Translations under genes and position numbers: made by a program | Origin: Paenibacillus illinoisensis NBRC 15959 | GTDB taxonomy: Bacteria > Bacillota > Bacilli > Paenibacillales > Paenibacillaceae | DNA length: 64,000 nt | Assembly: GCF_004000925.1 (NCBI RefSeq) | Contig: NZ_BIME01000004.1 | Location: 310,001 to 374,000 of the forward strand | Direction of reading: 5' to 3' | The notes under the pieces: generated by a model | The model's input: only the letters and a program-made list of their open reading frames with translations | What the model was told of the DNA's origin: nothing | The model's database searches: none | Shown here: positions 33,253 to 42,863 of the stretch, piece after piece | Layout of the letters: each line of letters starts with the position of its first letter | How positions within the stretch are numbered: position 1 is the stretch's first letter

Positions 33253-35142
33253 ATGAAGGCGGATTTGCGGAGTGTCTTGCAGGAACGAGTTCTCATTGGA
33301 GATGGGGCGATGGGAACATATCTGTACCAAATGGGTTTCCCGGTTGGGATTTCATACGAAGAATTAAATTTGGTCTCACCTGAAGTGGTAGCAGATGTGC
33401 ATCGTCGTTATTTGGAAGCGGGTACTGAAATATTTGAGACCAATACGTACTCTGCCAACTATGACAAATTGTCCAAGTTCGGACTGGAATCGAAGGTGAC
33501 GGAAGTCAATCGTGCGGGTGCACGCATTGCCAAGGAGGTCGCCGGTTCAAACGGATACGTTCTAGGGGCCGTGGGTTCCATTCGTGGAGGCAAGCGGACC
33601 AATGTATCGACAAGCGAACTGAAGCGTTTTTACGAACAGCAGATTTTTGCCCTGCTTGAAGAAGGGGTTGACGGGATTCTGCTTGAAACCTTCTATGATA
33701 TCGAAGAGATGGATATCGCCCTGCTGCAGGCTCGCAAGCTGAGTGATCTGCCGGTGATTGGGCAGTTTGCAGTTGAGGATATTGGACATACGCTGGATGG
33801 ATACACGATGCCGGAAGCGTTCCGGATCATGCGTGAGCAGGGTGCGGACGTGATTGGGTTTAACTGCCGTTCCGGTCCAAACGGAATTATGCGTGCCATG
33901 GAAACCGTATCCGGGCGAATCGGAGTTCCGATGTCTGTTTACCCTAACGCGGGTGCGGCAGACTACGTCGATGGCCAGTTCCGTTATGGTGCCACACCGG
34001 AATATTTCGGGCAGACCGCGATGCAATTCGCCGATCTGGGCGCCCGTATTATCGGTGGATGCTGCGGTACAACGCCTGATCATATTGCGGCAATCGCACA
34101 GGCTCTTTCCGAATACACTGCAGCACCCATCGTCCTGCCTGACCCAACAGAAGCAAAACCGCGTATCGTACTGCATGAAAATGTGGATGAACGGTCCGGC
34201 CGTGGTGGACAGCCGACCATTGTGGATCTGGTCAAACAGCGCCACACGGTTATCGTTGAACTCGACCCGCCTCGTGACCTGGATATTGCCAAATTCATGA
34301 AAGGTGCCGAAACACTGAAAGCCGCTGGTGCGGATGCGCTGACACTGGCTGACAACTCTTTGGCGGTAACCCGCATGAGTAATATGGCTCTGGGACATCT
34401 CGTTCAGGATCGTACGGGCTTACGTCCGCTTGTACATATTGCTTGCCGTGACCGAAATCTCATTGGGACCCAGTCACACATGATGGGTTTTGACGCTCTC
34501 GGTATCAACCACGTGCTTGCGGTTACAGGTGATCCAGCGCGTTTCGGTGATCTTCCCGGATCCAGTTCCGTATACGATCTGACTTCATTTGAAATTATAC
34601 GTATGATCAAGCAATTGAACGACGGTGTAGCTTTCTCCGGCAAACCGCTTAAACAGAAGGCAGGTTTTGTCATCGGAGCAGCGTTTAACCCGAATGTGAA
34701 ACATCTGGATAAGGCGGTTCAGAGGCTGGAGAAAAAGATTGCCTCCGGAGCCGATTACATTATGACGCAGCCTGTCTATGACCCGCAATTGATCGTAGCC
34801 ATGCATGAGGCGACCAAACATTTGGAAGTGCCTATTTTCGTTGGTGTAATGCCGCTGGCAAGTGGACGAAATGCAGAATACCTGCACAACGAAGTTCCAG
34901 GCATTCAGCTGTCGGATGAAGTTCGTTCTCGCATGGCTGGTCTCGAAGGAGAAGAAGGACGGGCTATGGGCGTAAAAATTGCCAAAGAGCTATTGGATGT
35001 GGCAACAGCCCATTTCAAGGGGATCTACCTGATGACTCCGTTTATGTTCTACGGCATGACTGCCGAACTGACCCAATATGTATGGGAGAAGTCCGAGCAC
35101 CAATGTCCTACTTGTTTCAACCCTAATAATCAATTACAATAG
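33253..35142 (+). CDS. Bifunctional homocysteine S-methyltransferase / methylenetetrahydrofolate reductase (YitJ-like)
   Basis: This 629-aa fusion covers two steps of the methionine cycle. Residues 1-290 are a homocysteine methyltransferase barrel with GDGAMGTYLYQMG at the start and the zinc ligands in FNCRSGPNG and GGCCGTTPDHI. Residues about 310-615 are a MetF-type FAD reductase (VELDPPRDLDI, DNSLAVTRMSN, HIACRDRN, LAVTGDPARFGD). The last residues contain an extra CPTC pair. AGGCGGGGGG lies before the ATG. B. subtilis yitJ is preceded by an S-box riboswitch; the 95-bp leader here is too short for one. The yicC gene follows after 19 bp. Confidence 0.92.
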   Translation: MKADLRSVLQERVLIGDGAMGTYLYQMGFPVGISYEELNLVSPEVVADVHRRYLEAGTEIFETNTYSANYDKLSKFGLESKVTEVNRAGARIAKEVAGSNGYVLGAVGSIRGGKRTNVSTSELKRFYEQQIFALLEEGVDGILLETFYDIEEMDIALLQARKLSDLPVIGQFAVEDIGHTLDGYTMPEAFRIMREQGADVIGFNCRSGPNGIMRAMETVSGRIGVPMSVYPNAGAADYVDGQFRYGATPEYFGQTAMQFADLGARIIGGCCGTTPDHIAAIAQALSEYTAAPIVLPDPTEAKPRIVLHENVDERSGRGGQPTIVDLVKQRHTVIVELDPPRDLDIAKFMKGAETLKAAGADALTLADNSLAVTRMSNMALGHLVQDRTGLRPLVHIACRDRNLIGTQSHMMGFDALGINHVLAVTGDPARFGDLPGSSSVYDLTSFEIIRMIKQLNDGVAFSGKPLKQKAGFVIGAAFNPNVKHLDKAVQRLEKKIASGADYIMTQPVYDPQLIVAMHEATKHLEVPIFVGVMPLASGRNAEYLHNEVPGIQLSDEVRSRMAGLEGEEGRAMGVKIAKELLDVATAHFKGIYLMTPFMFYGMTAELTQYVWEKSEHQCPTCFNPNNQLQ

Positions 35143-35161
35143 TGTAACGGATGTGATGCCG

Positions 35162-36061
35162 ATGTCATTCAGTATGACCGGATACGGTCAATCCGCCTTT
35201 CATTTTGGAGGCTACAAGGTACAATTGGAGATCAAATCCGTCAATCATCGTTACTGTGAAGTGATGATGCGCATGCCGAAAGAATGGACATGTTATGAAG
35301 ACGGATTGAGGAAAAGAGTACAGAGCCGGCTGAAGCGCGGGCGGATTGATGTTTATGTAATGAAAGAAAAAGATGAAGATCAGGCTCTTCCTGCCGTGCT
35401 TAATGAGCAGGCAGTCAGGGCCTATCTGCAGGCAGCAGAACAGCTGGAATCCCGCTTTGGGATGCAGGGCAAACCGAGCATTATGGACATGCTTTCATTG
35501 CCGGATGTCATGGTTCATTCCGATGGAACGAGTTCAATTCCGGAGGAAGAGAAGGACGAATGGGAGCGTGTGCTGCAGCAGAGCTTGGAAGAGGCCTTGT
35601 CCAGTCTGGAGCAAATGCGCGCGCGTGAGGGTCTTCATCTGGCCAGTGATCTGGAACGGCGGATTAGTCGTCTGGAATCGCTGCATACCGAGATGCTTGC
35701 TCTTGCACCTACTGTGGTATCAGATTACCGCAACAAGTTAAGACAAAGGCTTACGGAAATGCAGGAGGAAGGCTCTTTCCCTTTTGACGAGCATAAATTG
35801 GGTATGGAAATTGCTGTGTTTGCCGATCGTTCTAACATAGAGGAGGAGCTTACGCGTCTACTCAGCCACTTCGGACAGAGCAGGGAACTGCTGAAGAGTG
35901 AAGAGCCGGTAGGCCGCAAGTTGGACTTTCTTATTCAAGAGATGAATCGGGAAGTCAATACGATTGGATCAAAAGCCAACCATTTGGCTCTGGTGAACCG
36001 TGTTGTCGAGATGAAGGCGGAGCTGGAGAAAATTCGCGAGCAGGCGGCGAATATCGAATGA
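35162..36061 (+). CDS. yicC: YicC family protein (YloC), endoribonuclease family
   Basis: This 299-aa protein has the YicC N-terminal signature MSFSMTGYGQS and VQLEIKSVNHRYCEV, and the C-terminal DUF1732 segment with EPVGRKLDFLIQEMNREVNTIGSKAN. E. coli YicC acts on RNA as an oligomeric endoribonuclease; the role in Firmicutes is less studied. The start is set by homology because family members begin a few residues before SMTG; the ribosome site is weak. It leads the conserved yicC-remA-gmk-rpoZ order. Confidence 0.9.
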   Translation: MSFSMTGYGQSAFHFGGYKVQLEIKSVNHRYCEVMMRMPKEWTCYEDGLRKRVQSRLKRGRIDVYVMKEKDEDQALPAVLNEQAVRAYLQAAEQLESRFGMQGKPSIMDMLSLPDVMVHSDGTSSIPEEEKDEWERVLQQSLEEALSSLEQMRAREGLHLASDLERRISRLESLHTEMLALAPTVVSDYRNKLRQRLTEMQEEGSFPFDEHKLGMEIAVFADRSNIEEELTRLLSHFGQSRELLKSEEPVGRKLDFLIQEMNREVNTIGSKANHLALVNRVVEMKAELEKIREQAANIE

Positions 36062-36112
36062 ACGGCCATATTTCGGCAAGAGAGTCGCATGTATAGGGGG
36101 AAGAACCTGATT

Positions 36113-36373
36113 ATGGCAATCAAACTCATTAACATTGGATTCGGTAACATCGTATCGGCGAACCGGATTATATCCATCGTAAGTCCGGAATCGGCGCCGA
36201 TCAAGAGAATTATACAAGAGGCAAGAGATCGTCATATGCTGATAGACGCAACGTACGGAAGACGTACTCGTGCCGTGATTATCACGGATAGCGATCATGT
36301 CATTCTGTCGGCGGTTCAGCCTGAGACGGTCGCCCATCGTCTTTCTTCGAAAGATGATGACAACGACGAATAA
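36113..36373 (+). CDS. remA: RemA, extracellular matrix regulatory DNA-binding protein
   Basis: This 86-aa protein is near-identical in pattern to B. subtilis RemA: the [20 protein letters not shown] start, the [18 protein letters not shown] basic DNA-binding stretch, and [18 protein letters not shown]. RemA forms ring-like oligomers and activates biofilm matrix and osmoprotection genes. The ATG at 36113 matches the family N-terminus; an upstream in-frame ATG at 36089 would add eight unrelated residues. It lies directly upstream of gmk, as in B. subtilis. Confidence 0.93.
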   Translation: MAIKLINIGFGNIVSANRIISIVSPESAPIKRIIQEARDRHMLIDATYGRRTRAVIITDSDHVILSAVQPETVAHRLSSKDDDNDE

Positions 36374-36386
36374 AATGGAGTGTAAT

Positions 36387-36959
36387 ATGTCTAAGGGATT
36401 ACTGATAGTGTTGTCCGGCCCATCTGGGGTCGGGAAGGGTACAGTATGCAGCGCTTTGCGCAAACGTGTGCCGGAGTTGATCTATTCTGTGTCTGCAACG
36501 ACTCGCCAGCCTCGTCTGGGTGAAGAGCATGGTGTGAACTACTTCTTCAGAAGTCATGAAGAGTTCCAGAACATGATTGCTGAAGACCAGCTGCTGGAGC
36601 ATGCAGAATATGTAGGTAACTATTACGGAACACCACGTGACTTTGTGGAGAAAACGATTAACGAAGGCCGCGACATCATTCTTGAGATTGAAGTTCAAGG
36701 CGCGTTAAAAGTGAAAGAGAAGTTCCCGGAAGGGATTTTTGTATTTCTGCTGCCTCCTTCATTGGACGAGCTCAAAGATCGCATCCAGGGACGCGGTACG
36801 GAGAGTCAGGCAACAATTGATCACCGGATGTCCGTAGCCGTGGATGAGATTAGTCTGCTGGAGCAGTACGATTACGCTGTCGTTAATGACGAGATTGATT
36901 TGGCGTGCAAACGAATAGAAAGCATTATTATCGCCGAACATTGTAAGATCAATAAATAA
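36387..36959 (+). CDS. gmk: Guanylate kinase
   Basis: This 190-aa enzyme phosphorylates GMP to GDP. P-loop GPSGVGKGT is near residue 10, [17 protein letters not shown] is the GMP-binding region, and [10 protein letters not shown] and the lid region follow. GGAG lies before the ATG; longer in-frame extensions overlapping remA are rejected. Its length is typical (about 200 aa). Confidence 0.95.
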   Translation: MSKGLLIVLSGPSGVGKGTVCSALRKRVPELIYSVSATTRQPRLGEEHGVNYFFRSHEEFQNMIAEDQLLEHAEYVGNYYGTPRDFVEKTINEGRDIILEIEVQGALKVKEKFPEGIFVFLLPPSLDELKDRIQGRGTESQATIDHRMSVAVDEISLLEQYDYAVVNDEIDLACKRIESIIIAEHCKINK

Positions 36960-37115
36960 TTTTTTTGGCTGCCGCAGGATGCAATTATTCGGAGAACTGC
37001 TGACATATATCTATAGATAGTCGGGCGAAGTTCGGTTCATGTGAACGACTGAATGGTTGCATTCTGTTAGGCAGGTCAAAGGGATTATACTAATGCAAAG
37101 AGGTGTTTTGTAAAC

Positions 37116-37331
37116 ATGCTGTATCCTTCTATTGATGAAATGATGAACAAAGTCGACAGCAAGTATTCTCTTGTTGTTGCTGCTTCCCGCCGGGCCAGAC
37201 AGCTTCGTGAAGGCGAAAAAACGGATCTGAGAAATGCAAGATCCCATAAACAGGTTGGCGTTGCACTCGAAGAAATTTATGGTGATCATCTCGTTGTCAT
37301 CAAAGGACAGGACGAAGAGGAAGAAGAGTAA
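37116..37331 (+). CDS. rpoZ: RNA polymerase omega subunit
   Basis: This 71-aa subunit shows YPSIDEMMNKVDSKYSLVVAASRRAR and the KQVGVALEEIYGD helix, and ends in an acidic tail (DEEEEE). It assists assembly of the beta-prime subunit. AGAGGTG lies upstream, and the position between gmk and coaBC is conserved. Confidence 0.93.
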   Translation: MLYPSIDEMMNKVDSKYSLVVAASRRARQLREGEKTDLRNARSHKQVGVALEEIYGDHLVVIKGQDEEEEE

Positions 37332-37382
37332 GCCGCCTGCGGCTGCTCTTCAACTGCATACGGCGCAAGCCGGACTTATTTG

Positions 37383-37408
37383 ACAACCGCGAGGTTGTTA
37401 TTTTTTTC
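37383..37408 (+). terminator. Small terminator-like hairpin between rpoZ and coaBC
   Basis: ACAACC/GGTTGT 6-bp stem followed by a T-rich run. It may attenuate transcription inside the operon. Confidence 0.55.
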
Positions 37409-37451
37409 TCTATTCATCGTTTAAACGTCGTATATATCGGGGGAAATAACC

Positions 37452-38687
37452 ATGTTGAACGGTAAAAAAATCGTACTTGGCGTGACTGGCGGCATAGCCG
37501 CATACAAGGCGGCTACATTATGCAGTAGACTGGTGCAAAAAGGGGCGGACGTTCATGTCATTATGACGGACTCTGCCAAACAGTTTATTACCGAATTAAC
37601 GCTGCAAACGTTGACCCGAAATGTAGTCTACAGTGATACATTCGATGAGCGTGAGCCATCGGTCGTATCACATATTCATTTGGCCGATATGGCCGATCTG
37701 GTTCTGGTTGCCCCGGCAACAGCCAATGTTATTGCCAAAATGGCACATGGCATGGCCGATGACATGCTCTCCACAACACTGCTGGCAACGACCGCTCCGG
37801 TAATGATCGCACCTGCCATGAATGTTCATATGTATGATCACCCTGCTGTCCAGCACAATATGCGTCTACTTTCCGAGCGAGGAACACTGATGATTGAACC
37901 AAGTGAAGGACAACTCGCATGCGGATACGTGGGCAAAGGGCGACTGGAAGAGCCGGAGACGATTGTCGAGGTGGTTGAACGTTTTTTTGAAGATCAGGAG
38001 TCAGCCAAACCGGGCTTGAAACAACAGGCCTCATTGTTAAAAGGCAAAAAAGTGGTTGTGACGGCCGGAGGGACGATTGAGCGTATTGATCCTGTCAGAT
38101 ATATTACCAATGATTCTTCCGGCAAAATGGGATTTGCTATAGCTGCAGCAGCACGTGATTTGGGAGCAGAGGTTACGCTCATTATGGGCAGTACACAAGT
38201 TCAGCCACCAACAAATGTGGAAGTGATTCAGGTGCAGTCTGCCCAGGATATGTACGAAGCGGTCTCGAGTCACTGGGATCATGCTGATATCGTCGTTAAG
38301 GCTGCGGCAGTTGCCGATTACCGTCCCAAGGAAGTACATGAGGAGAAAATAAAAAAGAAAGGCGATACGCTATCGCTGGAACTTGTTAAAAATATAGATA
38401 TTCTTGAAACATTAGGGAAGCAAAAGAGTCATCAATTTCTAATTGGTTTTGCCGCAGAGACCCATTCTGTAGAGATGTACGCAAGGGAGAAGCTGGAACG
38501 GAAAAACTGTGATCTGATCGTAGCCAATAACGTTGCCCGTCCGGGTATCGGATTTGGAGCAGATACCAATGCGGTTCATATATATGACCGTGAAGGGTTG
38601 GTGGAAGAGCTTCAGGTGATGTCTAAGGAGGACATAGCTCACCGATTGCTTGCGATTGCGGCGGAGCGCATTGCCGGGAGGAATTAA
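37452..38687 (+). CDS. coaBC: CoaBC: phosphopantothenoylcysteine synthetase/decarboxylase
   Basis: This 411-aa bifunctional enzyme makes 4'-phosphopantetheine for coenzyme A. The N-terminal flavin-dependent decarboxylase (CoaC, 1-180) shows GVTGGIAAYKA, the PAMNVHMYDHP motif and the Cys-containing ACGYVGKGRL flap. The C-terminal CTP-dependent synthetase (CoaB, about 190-400) shows VVTAGGTIERIDPVRYITN and KAAAVADYRP. CGGGGG precedes the ATG. The stop lies 2 bp before priA, indicating coupling. Confidence 0.95.
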   Translation: MLNGKKIVLGVTGGIAAYKAATLCSRLVQKGADVHVIMTDSAKQFITELTLQTLTRNVVYSDTFDEREPSVVSHIHLADMADLVLVAPATANVIAKMAHGMADDMLSTTLLATTAPVMIAPAMNVHMYDHPAVQHNMRLLSERGTLMIEPSEGQLACGYVGKGRLEEPETIVEVVERFFEDQESAKPGLKQQASLLKGKKVVVTAGGTIERIDPVRYITNDSSGKMGFAIAAAARDLGAEVTLIMGSTQVQPPTNVEVIQVQSAQDMYEAVSSHWDHADIVVKAAAVADYRPKEVHEEKIKKKGDTLSLELVKNIDILETLGKQKSHQFLIGFAAETHSVEMYAREKLERKNCDLIVANNVARPGIGFGADTNAVHIYDREGLVEELQVMSKEDIAHRLLAIAAERIAGRN

Positions 38688-38689
38688 AT

Positions 38690-41239
38690 ATGGAGATCGC
38701 CAAGGTTATTGTCGATGTTCCGGTGAAACAGACCGATCGGCCCTTTGATTATCTGGTGCCGGAATCGATGCGTGATTGGATTGAGATTGGCAGTCGGGTA
38801 GGTGTGCCGTTTGGACATCGAACCGTGCAGGGATTTGTGGTTGATCTTGTACCGCGTACCGGTACAGAATCCTTCAAGTTGAAACCCATTCAGGAACTGT
38901 TGGACATCGTTCCCCCCTTGTCAGAAGATCTGGTGCAGCTCGCGGAGTGGATGAGTGAGCGATATGCCAGCAACCGCATTTTGTCGCTGCAGGTCATGGT
39001 GCCGACTGCACTGAAAGGTAAAGCAGAACGATATATCTCTATTGGGGATGCACTGGATGGACAGCAGGCCGGAGCACGGTCGGATGAAGATGTCCTCTTC
39101 GTGTGGGGAGAGGAGTCCACCTCCGAGAAGGTGCAGCAGGACATTATACGATTTGTTAAAAGTCGGGGGCAGGTGCCTTTGCAGCAATTGAGCCGTAAAT
39201 ATCCCAATCATGCAGCGTTGATCAAAAAGCTTCTGCTTGGCGGTGTATTGCTGGAGAGCCAGGCAATCAAGGACAAGCTGAACAAAAAAACAATGAAGGC
39301 AGTGGATTTGGCGGTAGATGCGGCTGCGGCGCAGGAGGCACTTGCATCTTTCCCCGCTAAGGCACAGCGGCAGAAGGAGGTTCTTGCTTTTCTGCTGGAA
39401 ATGAAAGAGCTGCTGCCGATGCCGATGAAAGAATTGCTGGCCACGCTTCAAGTGTCTGCGGCTACCGTCAAAGGGCTTGAGGAGAAAGGGCTGCTGGTAA
39501 CGGAAGACGTGGAAGTCTTTCGTGACCCTTACCAGGGCAGAAAGTTTCGCGCCACTGAACCGCTTGCTCTTACTGCAGAGCAGCAGAATGTGTACGATAA
39601 AATAAATGGCCGATTACAGGAAAGGCGCCATGGCGTCTTTTTGTTACATGGTGTAACAGGTAGCGGTAAGACCGAAGTATATTTGCAGACGATTCAGCAA
39701 TGTATTGAGCAGGATCGGCAGGCTATTGTTCTTGTGCCTGAGATTGCCCTCACACCACAAATGGTTGAGCGGTTTAAAGGACGATTCGGAGACCAGGTTG
39801 CCGTTATGCACAGCCGTCTTTCGGGTGGAGAGCGTTATGATGAATGGCGCAAAATCCGGGAAGGACAAGTAAAGGTTGCCATTGGCGCGCGTTCCGCTGT
39901 TTTTGCTCCATTTGACCGGCTGGGTCTAATCATTATGGATGAGGAACATGAGACCTCTTACAAACAAGAGGAAACGCCGAAATACCATGCCCGTGATGTA
40001 GCTGTAAAAAGAGCACAGCAGCATCAGGCTGTTGTGGTCCTGGGCTCCGCGACGCCTTCGCTGGAAAGTTATTATGCCGCACGTTCGCAGAGCAATGATG
40101 ATTTTGCCCCGCTGCTGCTGGAAATGCCTACTCGGGCGCTTGGCAACAACCTGCCGGATGTACGGATCATTGATATGCGCGAAGAGTTAAAGGATGGCAA
40201 CCGTTCAATGTTCAGCCGGGCTCTGCACAAGGGACTGGAGGAACGCTTGGAGCGCGGGGAGCAGACAGTTTTGCTATTGAACCGCCGAGGCTATTCCACT
40301 TTTGTCATGTGCCGCAGCTGCGGTTATGTGGCTGGCTGTCCCGAGTGTGATATTTCACTGACGTATCACCAGCGTTCAAACAATCTTCGGTGTCACTATT
40401 GCGGGTATGCGGAAGCTGCTCCCGAGGTATGCCCGGAATGTGGCAGTGAACATATCCGTTACTTTGGTACAGGTACGCAGCGAGTGGAGGAAGAACTGGC
40501 TAAGTTGTTCCCAGGAATCCGTGTAATCCGCATGGATGTGGACACAACGACAGAGAAAGGGTCGCATGAGAAACTTCTGAAGCAGTTCCGGGAGAAAAAA
40601 GCGGACGTGCTGCTTGGTACCCAGATGGTTGCCAAAGGATTGGATTTTCCCGATGTTACCCTGGTTGGTGTCATCACGGCAGACTCGGCACTGAACCTGC
40701 CCGATTTCCGGGCTGCCGAGAAGACCTTCCAGCTGTTGACCCAGGTAGCGGGCCGTGCCGGGCGCCATCAATTGCCAGGTGAGGTATTTGTGCAGTCCTA
40801 TACGCCGGAGCACTATTCCATTGGGCATGCAAGCCAGCATGATTATATTTCTTTTGTGCGTGAGGAACTGCTTCACCGCCGCAATCTGCAATACCCGCCG
40901 TATTGCCGCCTGATTCTGGTGACCTTTTCGCATGAGCAATTGCCTGTACTAATCCGGCTGGCTGAAAATTACACACGTCTGTTGAAAGAACGTGCCAATG
41001 CAGCAGGCTGGCTGGGAAGCCTCGACCGTTTCAGCAACGATGCCTTCGACGTGTTAGGGCCTGTAGCCTCGCCCATTCCCCGGATCAAGAATAGATACCG
41101 ATTCCAATGTATGATAAAATGGCGGGGGGATGTAGACGCTATCGGAATCGCCCTGGAGACAGCCCGGCGCATGGACGATGATGTTCAGGCGCAAAAACTG
41201 CTCATTAGTTTGGATGTAGACCCGCAAATGTTAATGTAA
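38690..41239 (+). CDS. priA: Primosomal protein N' (replication restart helicase PriA)
   Basis: This 849-aa SF2 helicase reloads the replisome at stalled forks. An N-terminal 3'-DNA-end-binding domain (1-110) and winged-helix region precede the helicase core, with Walker A GVTGSGKT near residue 320 and DEEHE near 420. A zinc-binding module (about 540-590) has eight cysteines in CxxC pairs (CRSCGYVAGCPEC, CHYCG, CPECG). QVAGRAGRH is motif VI. GGGAGG lies before the ATG. Size is normal for Bacilli. Confidence 0.95.
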   Translation: MEIAKVIVDVPVKQTDRPFDYLVPESMRDWIEIGSRVGVPFGHRTVQGFVVDLVPRTGTESFKLKPIQELLDIVPPLSEDLVQLAEWMSERYASNRILSLQVMVPTALKGKAERYISIGDALDGQQAGARSDEDVLFVWGEESTSEKVQQDIIRFVKSRGQVPLQQLSRKYPNHAALIKKLLLGGVLLESQAIKDKLNKKTMKAVDLAVDAAAAQEALASFPAKAQRQKEVLAFLLEMKELLPMPMKELLATLQVSAATVKGLEEKGLLVTEDVEVFRDPYQGRKFRATEPLALTAEQQNVYDKINGRLQERRHGVFLLHGVTGSGKTEVYLQTIQQCIEQDRQAIVLVPEIALTPQMVERFKGRFGDQVAVMHSRLSGGERYDEWRKIREGQVKVAIGARSAVFAPFDRLGLIIMDEEHETSYKQEETPKYHARDVAVKRAQQHQAVVVLGSATPSLESYYAARSQSNDDFAPLLLEMPTRALGNNLPDVRIIDMREELKDGNRSMFSRALHKGLEERLERGEQTVLLLNRRGYSTFVMCRSCGYVAGCPECDISLTYHQRSNNLRCHYCGYAEAAPEVCPECGSEHIRYFGTGTQRVEEELAKLFPGIRVIRMDVDTTTEKGSHEKLLKQFREKKADVLLGTQMVAKGLDFPDVTLVGVITADSALNLPDFRAAEKTFQLLTQVAGRAGRHQLPGEVFVQSYTPEHYSIGHASQHDYISFVREELLHRRNLQYPPYCRLILVTFSHEQLPVLIRLAENYTRLLKERANAAGWLGSLDRFSNDAFDVLGPVASPIPRIKNRYRFQCMIKWRGDVDAIGIALETARRMDDDVQAQKLLISLDVDPQMLM

Positions 41240-41408
41240 GCATGATGCATCGTTTTCCATGGACACTTCGTGTGATAAAAATTGGGAAAATGATTAGAGC
41301 AAAATGTGGATGTGAACAAGCGGTATAAACATAGATTAAAAACAAAGCAAACGATATTCAAAAGAATGATACCCAACATGAGATTTGGGTTAGGAAGGTG
41401 CTTACAAC

Positions 41409-41897
41409 ATGTCGATTCGTATTATTGTTAAAGAACCAGATGAGGTGCTTCACAAAAGAGCCAAGGAAGTTACAAAAGTAACACCGAATGTACAAAAACT
41501 GCTGGATGATATGGCGGATACAATGTATGACGCTGAAGGAGTAGGTCTTGCAGCCCCTCAAGTAGGCATTCTGAAACGCCTGATTGTCATTGATGCCGGG
41601 GATGAACAGGGCCTCATCAAAATGATCAATCCTGAAATCATCGCAAGTGAAGGCGAACAGTTTGGGCCGGAAGGCTGTCTGAGTATTCCAGGTATTAACG
41701 GCGACGTTCGCCGTTTTGAGACAGTAACCGTTAAAGGCTTGGACCGTGAGGGCAATGAACTGATTATTACGGGCAGCGGTCTGTTGTCCCGGGCATTCCA
41801 GCACGAGATTGATCACCTGGATGGCGTACTCTTCACGGATATCGCTGAGAAGGTGTACGAAATTGCAGCCGATCAGACTGGACCGCGACGTAATTAA
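41409..41897 (+). CDS. def: Peptide deformylase
   Basis: This 162-aa metalloenzyme removes formyl groups from nascent proteins. All three motifs are present: GVGLAAPQVG, EGCLSIPG (Cys metal ligand) and QHEIDHLDG (two His ligands and catalytic Glu). AGGAAGG(TG) lies upstream. It is followed after 12 bp by fmt, the opposing formylation step, as in B. subtilis. Confidence 0.95.
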   Translation: MSIRIIVKEPDEVLHKRAKEVTKVTPNVQKLLDDMADTMYDAEGVGLAAPQVGILKRLIVIDAGDEQGLIKMINPEIIASEGEQFGPEGCLSIPGINGDVRRFETVTVKGLDREGNELIITGSGLLSRAFQHEIDHLDGVLFTDIAEKVYEIAADQTGPRRN

Positions 41898-41909
41898 GGA
41901 GTGATGGAT

Positions 41910-42863
41910 TTGAATATTGTTTTTATGGGTACCCCGGAATTTGCTGTTCCTTCTCTGGATATGCTCATCGCTGAGGGTTATAACGTGGTGGGTGTAGTCA
42001 CCCAGCCCGATAAACCGCAGGGCCGCAAAAAAGTGCTCACGCCAACGCCTGTTAAGGCTGCGGCTGAGCGCCATGGCCTGCCCGTATTTCAACCGGTGAA
42101 GCTGCGTGATCCTGAATCCGTGGCCAGATTGGCTGAATGGAAGCCTGATTTGATTGTGACTGCAGCATTTGGGCAGATTTTACCGAAGGCAGTATTGGAT
42201 ATGCCTGTACGAGGCTGTGTAAATGTGCACGGTTCTCTTTTGCCTAAATATCGTGGTGGTGCTCCAATTCAGCGCTCCATTATTAACGGGGAGTCCGTAA
42301 CGGGAGTTACCTTGATGTTTATGGCAGAAGGTTTGGATACCGGGGACATGATCTCTCGTGTGGAAGTTCCAATTACGGATGAGGACACCTCTGGCACCAT
42401 GTTTGTGAAGCTCAGCGATGCAGGCTCCAAGCTGCTGCAGGCAGAAATGCCCCGTCTTATTGCGGGGGAAACCACGGCTGTCCCTCAGGATGAAGCCGAA
42501 GCTTCGTATGCCCGCAATCTGACTAGAGAAGACGAGAAAATAGACTGGAATCGAACATCCCGTGAAATCTATAACCAGATCCGTGGTCTTGTTCCGTTCT
42601 CTGGTGCATTTACGATGTGGGACGAGCAGGTGTTTAAGGTATGGGCTGCTGCTAATCCCAATGAATTGGGAGCTTCAGAGACTGGAGTCAAAGGACAAGC
42701 TGAGCCTGGTACGGTGCTGCAGCTGAATGCATCCGGTATCGAGGTACAGACGGGCAACGGTTCACTCTGGCTGACAGAAGTTCAGCCGGCCGGTAAGAAA
42801 GCGATGAAGGCGGCTGACTTTGGCCGCGGCGGTACGCTGAAACCGGGCACGGTGTTACGATGA
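41910..42863 (+). CDS. fmt: Methionyl-tRNA formyltransferase
   Basis: This 317-aa enzyme formylates initiator Met-tRNA. It starts NIVFMGTPEFAVPSL and has the NVHGSLLPKYRGGAPIQ catalytic region and GETVTG-like GESVTGVTLM, with a C-terminal OB-fold domain. The TTG at 41910 is chosen because AAGGAG lies 8 bp before it and the resulting N-terminus matches the family; the in-frame ATG at 41904 sits too close to the site. Its last four bases overlap rsmB (ATGA). Confidence 0.93.
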   Translation: MNIVFMGTPEFAVPSLDMLIAEGYNVVGVVTQPDKPQGRKKVLTPTPVKAAAERHGLPVFQPVKLRDPESVARLAEWKPDLIVTAAFGQILPKAVLDMPVRGCVNVHGSLLPKYRGGAPIQRSIINGESVTGVTLMFMAEGLDTGDMISRVEVPITDEDTSGTMFVKLSDAGSKLLQAEMPRLIAGETTAVPQDEAEASYARNLTREDEKIDWNRTSREIYNQIRGLVPFSGAFTMWDEQVFKVWAAANPNELGASETGVKGQAEPGTVLQLNASGIEVQTGNGSLWLTEVQPAGKKAMKAADFGRGGTLKPGTVLR

